Shown: piece by piece, positions 55,013 through 64,000 of the stretch
How the letters are laid out: each line of letters opens with the position of its first letter
How positions within the stretch are numbered: the stretch's first letter is position 1
Source: Volutella citrinella
Taxonomy: Eukaryota > Ascomycota > Sordariomycetes > Hypocreales > Nectriaceae
Assembly: GCA_034401135.1 (NCBI GenBank)
Contig: JAWZSP010000001.1
Location: 5,828,001-5,892,000 of the forward strand
Length of the DNA: 64,000 bases
Direction of reading: 5' to 3'
The notes under the pieces: generated by a model
The model's input: only the letters and a program-made list of their open reading frames with translations
Told to the model about the DNA's origin: nothing
The model's database searches: none
Position numbers and translations under genes: made by a program

Positions 55013-56272
55013 ATGACTAGGCTCACAGATCTTCCGGCTGAGCTATTGACGCACATCTTTTGCTACTTGTGCCCGCATTGTCTGAAGATAGCCCGCCTGT
55101 ACTATGCCCCGGAACTATCACCCATTCCATATGTTCGGTCCCTCCACCGGCTTGCGCGGACTTGCCGGGCCTTTCGGGGATGCGCACAGGCTGTTCTGTA
55201 CCACTCGCCCATACCGGAAGAACGAGGCGCTCTCTTGATTCGCAGCTTGGTGGAGAATCCAGGGCTGGCACGGAATGTCGTCGACTTGGACATGAGAGAC
55301 CCATGGCAAACGGACAGTAGTCTGCTGCCACGGCAGGATGTTCAACTTTTGCAGAATTTCGTTCAAACGAATAATCTTTCCGACAGCAAGGGCAAGCGTG
55401 TTCGCGACCATTTCGGCCAAAACCTCGAGGCCGCCTTGAAGGCACTTGTCCCGACGTGGGTGCCCAACATGAGGACATTGCAGGCACCCCTCGACGTTGA
55501 TGAGGACTTCCCGGTTGTTGAACCCGATTCCTTGCCGTTCTTGGAGGAGGTTGGCATTGAGATTCTGGACAGCGACCATGACGAGTCTCTCCAGAGATAC
55601 TTGCCGACTCTGTTGAAGGCGGCGCCAAACCTCCAGCTGCTAGCCACAGAACAACTTGATGCAGTAGGCTCATTAGCCCACAAATCCTTACAAGCCTTGT
55701 CCCTGCGGGATTGCTGTCTGCGCTCCGGGGAGGTCATCAAGGTGATGACGGGGCTTCCCCGACTGGAGGTCTTTAATTACATCTCGGATGCCTCCTCGCG
55801 CCGCGATGGAAAGGGAGATTTGGAGGCGGGCCCATGCGAGTTCTTCCAGGCCGCTCTCGTGAGATCCGACACTTTGCGGGCCCTTCGCCTTGATATCAGG
55901 AGCGAGCCAGATAGGAGTCGAGGCGTCTCGCTTGCCAGCATGTGCGTTCTGGAGCTTCTCGCCTTGGGTGGCAGCTTCGACATCTACCCTGAGTCTGGCA
56001 TGTTCCCTGCGTTTCTGCCTCGGTCGATCCAGAGGTTTGAATGTGCGATGAGGGAGCTGAGGAGCGAGATACTGGAACTTGCAGCTGTTGCGCCGTCCTC
56101 GTTTCCCAACCTAAAGGAGGTGCGAATGGGTGGGGAGTTTGACAGCGACAAGGCAATTTCAAAGGCGTACGAAGCCATCGGTGTTGAATGTAGCTTCGGA
56201 GTGATAGGGGCGCTCCTACATGCAGAGCAGTATTTTGAGGTTTTTGTGTTGTGCAGAGACCTGCTGAGTTAA
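55013..56272 (+). CDS. F-box protein with leucine-rich C-terminal region
   Basis: A single exon of 419 residues starting MTRLTDLPAELLTHIFCYLC, a classical F-box (LPxELLxxIF...L). The box continues through a Cys/His-rich insertion to LHRLARTCRAFRGCAQAVLY, the second half. F-box proteins link substrates to Skp1-Cullin1 ubiquitin ligases. The rest shows irregular leucine-rich repeats (LEEVGIEILDSD, LQALSLRDCCLRSGEVIKVM, LRALRLDIRSEPD, LELLALGGSFD), which probably form the substrate-binding arc. The target is unknown. The family is highly expanded in filamentous fungi and the gene is unlinked functionally to its neighbours as far as I can tell. Confidence 0.88.
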   Translation: MTRLTDLPAELLTHIFCYLCPHCLKIARLYYAPELSPIPYVRSLHRLARTCRAFRGCAQAVLYHSPIPEERGALLIRSLVENPGLARNVVDLDMRDPWQTDSSLLPRQDVQLLQNFVQTNNLSDSKGKRVRDHFGQNLEAALKALVPTWVPNMRTLQAPLDVDEDFPVVEPDSLPFLEEVGIEILDSDHDESLQRYLPTLLKAAPNLQLLATEQLDAVGSLAHKSLQALSLRDCCLRSGEVIKVMTGLPRLEVFNYISDASSRRDGKGDLEAGPCEFFQAALVRSDTLRALRLDIRSEPDRSRGVSLASMCVLELLALGGSFDIYPESGMFPAFLPRSIQRFECAMRELRSEILELAAVAPSSFPNLKEVRMGGEFDSDKAISKAYEAIGVECSFGVIGALLHAEQYFEVFVLCRDLLS

Positions 56273-56980
56273 ACGAATTAGATCAATCACCCATCCTCCC
56301 AACTGCAAACCCGGAACATGCAGCAGGACAAAGCATCAGCGAGCCGGCCGTTTGCACATCGCAGGCAGCATTAGGCGAAGGGAATGAACGGGCTAGGGTG
56401 AGAAAGCCAACTGTAACCCTACCTAAGTGAGAGAAGGTTTAGGATTCCGGGCCCAGAGGCTCCATCACCGTCAGCCTCGGGGTTATCGCCTGGAACCCTT
56501 TGCCGGGGCATTAGCTCTTCATCTGGATGGGGATCATGCGAACGACACCGCTCAATGCTTGGCTGGCCATGACTAGCATCGGCGCGTGGGCTCCGTGATT
56601 GTCGTCGGAGGCTGCGTGGCGCTTGTCCAAGCAGAAGGGTTGGGAGAACCAAGGCGCTGCAAGAGGTTTTCCAGGTATCATGAGGGCTGAGGAGGGTTTG
56701 CTGCGGTGGAAGGCGATTGCCATTCCCTTGATCATGTGCAACCGACTGCTGTTGGTACTGCATTGTGGGGTGATGGCGTGGATTAACGTTTGCTTGATGG
56801 ACGATTGCGCTTGCTGATCTCTTGATGAACCACGGCAAGGTCGGTAACTGGCTCGCCAGTTGCCGAGACCCACACGAGTAGCCGAGTTGTATCGCCCTCC
56901 TCTCGCCCTGGCACCCATTTCTGCTGTCAATCGATTTCTCCAGCATCAATCGCAGGCGCTACTTTGATACAGCAGCTAAA
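56273..56980. other. Intergenic region, promoter of the SCS-alpha-like gene
   Basis: A minus-strand open frame at 56419-56949 (176 codons, Ser/Pro/Arg-rich, no domains) overlaps this promoter. I do not count it as a gene. No other feature. Confidence 0.4.
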
Positions 56981-58120
56981 ATGAAGCCCAGCATCTGTCA
57001 CAAGTATGGAGCAGTCCTTGCCGGTCGACAACCCCGCATCGCGAGGCCTACCACATCACAGAGGCGGGGCATGGCCTCTGATAGCACCATTGCCAACTTG
57101 GCGATAAACGAAAACACAAGGGTTATATTCCAGGGATTCACGGGAAAAGCGGTGGGTGTTTCGGGTCTCCAAGAGCTGCCCCTGCTGACGGACGGGTAGG
57201 CAACGGCAAATGTGAGGGACACGATTGCATATGGCACCAAGATTGTCGGCGGCGTGTCGCCCGGCAAAGGCGGCCAGACTCATCTCGACCTGCCCGTCTT
57301 CAATTCGGTCCAGGAGGTAAAAGGATAGACACCCGAGTCTTACCAGCGTTGACAGTGTCTCTAGGCGGTGCAAGCAGTGAAGCCGCATGTATCGTCGGTC
57401 TTTGTGCCGGCACAGTTCGCTGCCAAGGCCATCATCGAAGCGATAGAGGCAGAAGTTCCCCTCGTCGTCTCGGTAGCGGAACACGTCCCAGTGCATGACA
57501 TGCTTCGCGTGCACGAGATTCTCAAGACACAGAGCCGCACGCGACTGGTAGGGCCCAACTGTCCCGGCATCATCGCACCGCATCAATGCCGCGTGGGCAT
57601 CATGCCTTATAGGCAGTACTCGAGGGGATGCGTTGGCATCGTGTCCAAGTCAGGGACTCTAAGTTATGAAGCCGTTGGATCCACCACAAAGGCCGGTCTT
57701 GGCCAAAGTATTGTCGTCGGCATGGGTGGTGACATGTTGTCTGGTACGTCATTCACTCTAGCGTGTGGCTCTCGACTGACGGCCCTAGGGACAACTCTTC
57801 TCGATGGGTTGAAATTATTCTTCGATCACGATGAGACGAAAGGCATCATTGTTATTGGAGAAATCGGTGGCGAGGCAGAGCTCCGAGCTGCTGAGGCGAT
57901 CAAGGAATACCGCGCCACGACGCCAAACCCGAAACCAACCATCGCAATGGTCGCTGGCAGCACGGCTCCTGCGGGAAAGACGATGGGCCACGCGGGCGCC
58001 CTGCTGACAGCGAGAGACCTCTCGGCAGCGGAAAAGAGAAAGGCGCTAGAAGATGCAGGGGCGGTTATTGTGCCTCATCCAGGCGTCATGGGTGCTGAGA
58101 TGACTCGGCTGTTGGCTTGA
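56981..58120 (+). CDS. Succinyl-CoA ligase alpha-subunit-like protein (paralogue type)
   Basis: Four exons (56981-57151, 57200-57316, 57365-57743, 57789-58120) give 332 residues, the usual size. The N-terminus is basic and free of acids ([20 protein letters not shown]), a likely mitochondrial presequence. CoA-binding blocks are visible: [31 protein letters not shown] and [19 protein letters not shown]. The active-site phosphohistidine is His290 in [30 protein letters not shown] and [13 protein letters not shown] complete the ligase core. The alpha subunit forms the phospho-His intermediate in succinyl-CoA + ADP/GDP + Pi = succinate + CoA + ATP/GTP. The third intron (45 nt) has no stop and could be retained. 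Its partner lies convergent, 127 bp away. Confidence 0.88.
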
Positions 58121-58247
58121 TCATAGGTCGATTCCGATGCTCTACAGGATATTCCTTGCTTCACTGTGCGATTCTTGGTCGAGGCTTTCTAGCCAGTTTG
58201 GCGTCATATAATTCATCGTGCTATTCATTGTCCCTGGCAGATCCCAC

Positions 58248-59680
58248 CTAGGACTGAGCCAGTTCCACTGCCTTCCTGGCTGCGATGCCAAAGTCCGACT
58301 CGACGTGTATTCCAAGATCTGCTTCCTCGAGCTTTGGCCGTTAGATATGGTCTGAATAGTGGACGTAGACTTACAAGCTTCAAACCTGCTGCAGAGTTGG
58401 TACCCTGAATGCGGACTACCATGGGTACTTTGATGTCAAGTTCCTTCACCGCACCGATGACAGCTTCAGCGATCATGGCGCCGTTGGTGATTCCTAACGA
58501 GTCAGCAAAACTCAGTAGCCGCAGAGGTTGGACTATACCTCCGTAAACATTGACAATGACCGATTTGACCTTTTTGTTGCTCAAGACAATCTCAAACGCC
58601 TTGATCATCGTCTCCTTGGTCGCCTGACCACCACCGTCAAGGAAATTGGCGCTGTCACCGCCATAGTAGCTGATGGCGTCGTTCGTCGCCATGGCGAGGC
58701 CAGCACCGTTGACTACGTTGCCGATGTTTCCCTCCATCTTGACGTACACGAGCCCGTACTTTTCGGCCTCGAGTTCCTGGGCAACCTCAGGGTCGGTGTC
58801 TCTGAGAGCAAACAGCTCCCGCTGGCGCTTGGCGGCGGCGTCATCAAACGTAAAATTGGATCGCAGGCAGGTGAATGACCCGTCTCGCAGTCGCATCAGA
58901 GAGTTTATCTCGAGGGCTATTCCGTCCTTTTCTTCAAATATCCGGAACAGACCTTGCAGGACGGTCTTGAGGCTGCGAGATCCTTCTGCTGAGGCCTCCG
59001 CATATTGTGAGACTTGGGCAACTATTTCGCTTGTGATCCCTTTGGAAAGGGTGAATGGAATCTCCAGTTCTGCTTCGGGGCCGCTCTCTTGAATCTTTGA
59101 TATGCAAATCTTTGGAGCACACTTTTCCCGGTCGATTCGGATGGCCAGACGCCACTCGTCAATGTGGGTAAGATCCTGGGTCACGTAGACCTGCTTCAGA
59201 GTCCGGTCGTTTCCAGAGGGCCATGCAAACAGCTTGTTTGACACATCTTGGTGATCCCTGTAGCTTTCTATGAACTGAGGGCCTGTGGAGGAACTACCAG
59301 GGACTGATGATTGGCTATGCAGCTGAGGATTTGCCCAGCAATGGCCGCCTGCAATGCGGTCAACAAATGTAGGGCTGGCTGTAAAGAGACTCACCAAGTG
59401 CACCAACAGCAGCCTTGACCTCCGTAGGGGTTTCTGCCACTATCCCTTTGGGAACAGGAACCTTGTACTGCCCAAAGCATCAGTTGGTGTGCGGGCTTAA
59501 CTGTTGCAGCATACCTGTCGCAGCAAGTCCTGGGATTGGTACTCGTGCAAGCTCAGCTGGCGAGTCCATTGGCTGGATAGACGCTTCCCATTGTCAGTAA
59601 AACCTTGAACTACGAAGCGAATCAGTCGGATGGCTTACACGGTTTGTGCCAGCGGCCCTGGGCAGTATTCGGTGAAGCAT
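58248..59680 (-). CDS. Diverged succinyl-CoA ligase beta-subunit-like protein
   Basis: Six exons (59639-59680, 59515-59583, 59395-59467, 58539-59348, 58375-58493, 58248-58331), all introns 43-55 nt, give 398 residues. MLHRILPRAAGTNR looks like a mitochondrial presequence. LSLHEYQSQDLLRQYKVPVP is the ATP-grasp start of beta subunits. GNIGNVVNGAGLAMATNDAI is the conserved nucleotide/alpha-contact block, and FLDGGGQATKETMIKAFEIV and VVRIQGTNSAAGLK follow. Unlike normal beta subunits, the KAQxxxGGRGK ATP-binding segment is missing, replaced by a Ser/Pro-rich stretch (PQLHSQSSVPGSSSTGPQ). The Mg-binding EINPL...DAKxNFD becomes EINSL...RSNFTFD, losing the Asp. It may be a regulatory pseudoenzyme, have a different substrate, or be decaying; the intact splicing and frame favour a used gene. 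Confidence 0.8.
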
Positions 59681-61286
59681 GGTGGAGGCCTCAGTTGAGA
59701 TGAGGGGCCGGTAAGGATAGTGTGGATAGTGGCCCAGAGGATCCGCCACAGACGGGGCGCAGCAGCAATAGCTCACTGATTGAAGCGCGGTACAGAATAT
59801 CGGTGCGAGGGTGGATTGGCGCCTATTGCCGTGTTCTATCAAGAGGCCCAGATGTGATGATGAGAAGATGTAGGTGCAATCGAGTTCGGTTACATGCAGC
59901 GTCGACTGGAAAGCCGAGCAAATAGCCGACGGCGATGATCATTAACCTAACCCAGGCAGATTGGCGCATCGTGGCTCATTGAGTGAGCACATGTACCGAC
60001 ACGCGATGACAGCCAATATTTTAGCCGCGCTGACTGTAGCAATGAATGCCACCAGAATATCAGTGGCGCGAGGGAGCGCGATATGGGCCCTGATACCTTG
60101 GAGTTTTCCTGATTTTTGGTGATTTGTTCCGTGGTCCCAACTTCCGGACTGGCTGTTCATCCGAACGTTGCATCCCCCACTGCCTGTTTAGGCAAATCGT
60201 GTAGAACTGGCGGCTGAGGCGAAGGCACAGCGCTGTGCCGTGTCGAATTTGTCTCTCCCCAACAATTGTCAGTGGCTGGCCAAAAGAAACGAGCTCGGGT
60301 CCGGAACAATTCAATGATCGCCCGCCTTGGTTGCCTCGCTGCCTAGTGCCTCCTCGACTTCGCAGTGCGCCACGAGATGATCGTCCCGAGGCCGATTTGT
60401 GCAGTTATAGTAGTATTTGGGGGCCGAGTCCCTTTAAGGCGCAGGGAGCTCGCCCGAAGAGGAGAAGGCCTGCTAGGCCAGCAGCATCGCCCCTTCGTAA
60501 GCCCCGCTACTGCTCGGGCCGTGGCGGGTGTTTGAGACCTGTCGGAAGGTTGGAGTCGGGTTTCGCGGCGGCTGCCCTGCACCACATGTGCTGCGATGCG
60601 GCGTTGCGAAGACATCAGTTCAATACGACAATCGTATTTGGACATTTCCGCAGCAGTAGCCGCCGTGCATAACTTCGTATGAACCAACGGGTGTCGACCT
60701 ATTTCCAGTACCAGTCGTTGCGCACAAGCATTGCGTATCGAGAGGCGCAGCGCAGCCCATAGGGGCTGCATCGCCCCAGCGGCGCCTACACGTCCAGGGT
60801 CCATTGATTGGCCCCCACTGGACATGCGACAGCTGGACACATTAGCTCTCACCCAGATGTGCCGTAGCGGCAATCCGGGCACCCTCGTAGAACGCCCAAT
60901 CGCAAATCGCAAGGAAACAACCTGGTCTGGTGGCAGGAGGCCCGGAGCTAATAGCCCTGCAATACAAAGCCCGGTCCTAGCGACGGCAGCCAGCACAGAC
61001 CGGCCCCTCCGCCGCCCTAGCTGCTTCGCCGTGGGACCGGTACTGAAGAGGGCGGTCCAGGCGATTGGTGTGATAGTAGGCCGCCTGCATAGGCCATGGA
61101 TGAAGCTGCTTGGGAGTTGGGACAAGGGTGCAAGTTAGCCAATATAATGAATGCCACCCCGCATGGTCGTGGTCGCTTGAAACTCATGATTGTTGCTTCC
61201 GCAGCACCAGGCGACTCAACGTCTCCAACCACATATCCATCGCCTCGATCCGACACAGACCGACATCCACCAGCTGAAGCGACGCA
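59681..61286. other. Intergenic region between beta-like gene and ankyrin gene
   Basis: 1.6 kb. A 260-codon minus-strand frame at 60343-61125 has an Arg/Ser/Ala-rich, domain-free translation and is probably chance in GC-rich DNA. Dinucleotide-rich or repeat elements are not seen. It should hold the promoters of the two divergent flanking genes. Confidence 0.4.
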
Positions 61287-64000
61287 ATGGAGGTTCTCGG
61301 CGCCGTGGCGAGCGCTGTGACGCTGCTCGAGGTCACCGTCAATTCCGCCACTTTTATCCGCGGCATCTGCGAGATTCAGGACGACTTCAAGGAACTCTGC
61401 GAAGAGGTTAGTAGACAGCAGCGTCACTGTCGCCCTGCGCTGACGTGCGGCAACACAGATCAGCTACATCGAGGACATCGTCCGCGAAGCCCGCAAGACA
61501 CTCGGTACCGTAGGAACGACAGCGAAGGACCGAATCGATGCCATTGTCACTCAGCTCGAGACCATCTCGAATGAACTTAGCAACATCGAGGCGGCCTGCT
61601 CCAAGGCCAACGGCGACAAGGTGCGGGCCAAGAAGCGCAAGTGGCTCATTGAGAGCAACAAGATCGCGAAGCTGCTCCGCCGCGCCCAAAAGGCGAAGGA
61701 CAACCTGTCGCAGGCCGTCCAGTGGGAGCAGTGGACCCATCACAGACAGATGACGACGCAAATGAAGGTGCTCTCTGAATCCATGGCACAGTTCTCCAAG
61801 TATGTAGCCCCAGAGCTCACCCACTCGTCTCGGCTCGCAGCACTGACAGTTGGGCAGGTCGCAGCCCCAGATTGTCGATTTCATGGCCGTCATCAGCAGC
61901 CAGCTAAATGCCGGCGCGCTGTCCGCGCGAGTCGAAGAACTGCCAGACGATATGTCGACAGACGGCGACACGCTGCCGAGATACGAGAGCGAGGTCAGCT
62001 TGGTCGGCGACGCGGGCGAAAAGCACTACACAAACAACCCATACATCCCTGAGAACAAATTGTACGCAAACACAGTTCCCGACGTCGAGAACCAGATCAT
62101 GCCCGTGGTGGGCGGGGTGGTGCAGGGCCTCGCACCGACGGGCGCTCTAGTGGCCAGCCGCTTCGTTTGCAACGAGTACTGCCACTGCCACTGCCACACG
62201 AAGCCGTTGCAGCTCAGCACCCCGAGCTGGATGGGAAACGTCCTGGGCCGGTGGGACTTTCGGTACCTGTCCACCAACGAGCGGCCAAACCATCCGTGGG
62301 ACTCCAGGTGCGGTTGCAGCAAGGAGGGCGCCCTGTGGATGGACTACCAGGCACCGCAGTGGTCCTGGGCGCGCAACCTCTTCTCCAAGCAAACGTATAG
62401 CCTCCGGTGCTCGCTCAGGCCGGTGCGCGTCATCCCGCTGAGTGATTCAGTGTGGAACAAGCTGGAGCAGCCCGCCGACATCCTGCGCGCCGACATTGAG
62501 CGCGGGACGGTGTTGTTTCCGGACGATCAGAGTGAGGAGGGCGTAGAGCTGATTGAGGTGAGTGAAGGCGCCCAGTCGTGTGCTTCTCGGCTAACCATGA
62601 GGTAGTCGATTCTGTACTGGAACAATTACGACTTGCTGGAACTGCTGATGAAGGAGTGGCGGCACATCCTGCCCAAACAGGGACTGTCCAGGTACGTCCT
62701 TCCCTTCCACGCATCGCCCCTGGCGCCTTCCCATTCACTTTCCACTCGCGCTAACCCCCTCCAGACGTGCAGGACACTCGGTCAACTGGATGAACAGCTA
62801 CGGTCGCACCGAGGACCTCACCGAGCGGGACACAGGACTACTTGAGCTGCTGGGCACCTATGTCAACGACGGACTAGGCGCGGAATACGAGGTGACAGCA
62901 CTGCATCATGCGGCGGCCTGTGGAGAGGGAGTTCTCGAGGCCCTCGACGATGGCGGACGAGACGTCATCAACCAGCTTGACAACACGGGTCTCGCTGCCA
63001 TGCACCACGCTGCGCGCTACGGGCACATCAGAGCCCTCAAGCAGCTCATCAACGCCGGCGCCGACGTCAACGTGCCCACCTCTGACGGGTGGACACCGCT
63101 CATGAACGCCGCCATCAACGAAAAGTACGAGGTGGCCGAGCTGCTGCTGGCGGCCAACGCGCGCGTCAACCAGCAGGCCTACAGCTCGACGACGGCGCTA
63201 CACCAGGCCGTCTACCACGGCGTCGTCGACCTCGTGCGGCTGCTCATCTCCCACGGCGCCCGGGGCACCCTCAAGGACCTCTGGGGCCGCACCGTGGTAC
63301 ACTACCTGGCCTTTGGCGACCAGGCCACCTCCGATGAGACAGCGCGCCTGGTGCACGGCATCAAGGGAGTCGACCTCAATACCCTCGACATCCACGGCTG
63401 GACGCCCTTCATGTTCGCTCTGCGCTACAACAACCTGCCGCTCATCAAGTTCTACCTCGAAGCTGGCGTAGACCTACGGCACATTGACATTTGGTCGCTA
63501 AACGTGCTGCACGTCAGTGCCCGGTTCTGCAAGGACTACGTACTGCGCTACCTGCTCGAGTCTCCCGAATTCCTCGCAAAGTCGCTGCACATCGACACGC
63601 GCCACCTCAACAACCTCAACGACACGCCCTGGGACTCGCACGTCATGTGCATCCATGCCGAGCCGTGGGAGCTGGGCAGCTACCGCCGCCCGGACCGCTC
63701 CGCCAGCGCCCAGTTCGCCAAGCTATTTGAGCTTATCCGTGACATGAACTTCCAGCACGACATTGACGTCATGGAGCAGACGCTCAAGGCCCTCGCCGCC
63801 GACGACAGGGCCACAGCCGTTGCCAATATTACCTCGCTCACGCAACAGATGGAAGCCTGCCACAACGAGCAGATGGCCCTGTGGTACCGCGCGGTGGGCA
63901 AGTCGGTCGACGCCGGGTCCAAGGACGTGGCAGTCGACGCCTTTGAGGACCTTATTGACGAGCTGAGGAAGGAGATTGGAACGTCGGCGTGGGAGAGGTA
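61287..64000 (+). CDS. Ankyrin-repeat protein with STAND-like N-terminal helical domain (3' truncated)
   Basis: Five exons (61287-61406, 61459-61799, 61858-62557, 62606-62691, 62765 to the window end) give at least 827 residues; the stop is outside the window. The N-terminus (MEVLGAVASAVTLLEVTVNS) followed by coiled helices (RWxLESNKIAKLLRRA-type segment at KRKWLIESNKIAKLLRRAQK) resembles the helical N-terminal domains of fungal STAND/NLR proteins, such as HeLo-like or SesA-like forms. Residues about 240-300 hold a Cys/His patch (CNEYCHCHCHTKP, then SRCGCSKEG). This patch is common in fungal ankyrin proteins before the repeats. From about residue 460, ankyrin units appear: TALHHAAACGEGVLEALDD, AAMHHAARYGHIRALKQLIN, GWTPLMNAAINEKYEVAELL, TALHQAVYHGVVDLVRLLIS. 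There is no NACHT domain between. A role in incompatibility or cell-death signalling is inference from architecture. Confidence 0.85.

Noticed and set aside
56419..56949. 176-codon minus-strand frame
   Set aside because: Lies in the promoter of the alpha-like ligase gene, low-complexity Ser/Pro/Arg, no conserved blocks. A real gene is not excluded.
60343..61125. 260-codon minus-strand frame
   Set aside because: Basic, Ser/Ala-rich translation without domains; no splice signals or context to support it.

Overview
The window is chromosomal DNA of a filamentous ascomycete. The genes have many short introns (about 43-65 nt) with GT..AG ends and CTAAC/CTGAC branch sites. The coding DNA is GC-rich. 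The gene families are typical of Pezizomycotina: Zn2Cys6 regulators, a HET-domain protein, a SesB-NACHT-ankyrin NLR, a Jen-type carboxylate permease, and an ACS/Dal5-type MFS carrier. The protein styles suggest Sordariomycetes, perhaps Hypocreales, but I cannot prove this from sequence alone. I placed exon borders by hand, requiring splice signals and reading-frame closure. They have not been checked against RNA.

Layout. 1-13.5 kb is housekeeping plus secreted proteins: a secreted HExxH metallopeptidase (+), a METTL16-type RNA methyltransferase (-), a membrane protein with DKDRS/YKDRS pentapeptide repeats (-), a DUF4139-family protein with a Gln-rich insert (+), an intron-containing tRNA-Pro(AGG), a small possibly frameshifted gene, a Pro/Gln-rich protein and a secreted protein. 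13.5-21.5 kb holds a duplicated 9-bp minisatellite and a six-exon NLR gene of about 2065 residues (SesB hydrolase, NACHT, ankyrins, zinc finger). At 22.6-24.3 kb is cytosolic seryl-tRNA synthetase.

24.3-30.3 kb is an unusually long stretch with no believable gene. It leads into a Zn2Cys6 regulator (30.3-33.2 kb). After another 2.4 kb of non-coding DNA comes a Jen-type carboxylate permease, then a small secreted Cys-rich protein, a TPR protein and a Tyr/Gln/Gly-rich protein. 42-45 kb has a WD40 relic beside a HET-domain gene. 46.7-54.4 kb looks like a small catabolic cluster: a Zn2Cys6 regulator, an aromatic-ring FAD monooxygenase, and an MFS carrier transcribed divergently from a promoter with four GATAAG sites. 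An F-box protein follows. Next is a convergent pair encoding alpha and beta subunits of a succinyl-CoA-ligase-like enzyme, whose beta subunit has lost key ATP/Mg residues. The window ends inside an ankyrin gene with a STAND-like helical N-terminus.

How the genes work together. Three genes (NLR, HET, N-terminal-helix/ankyrin) belong to families used in fungal self/non-self recognition and programmed cell death, and one WD40 relic may belong to the same group. The monooxygenase and carrier probably form an uptake-and-oxidation unit under nitrogen (GATA-factor) control, possibly with the neighbouring regulator. The two succinyl-CoA-ligase-like genes very likely encode partner subunits.
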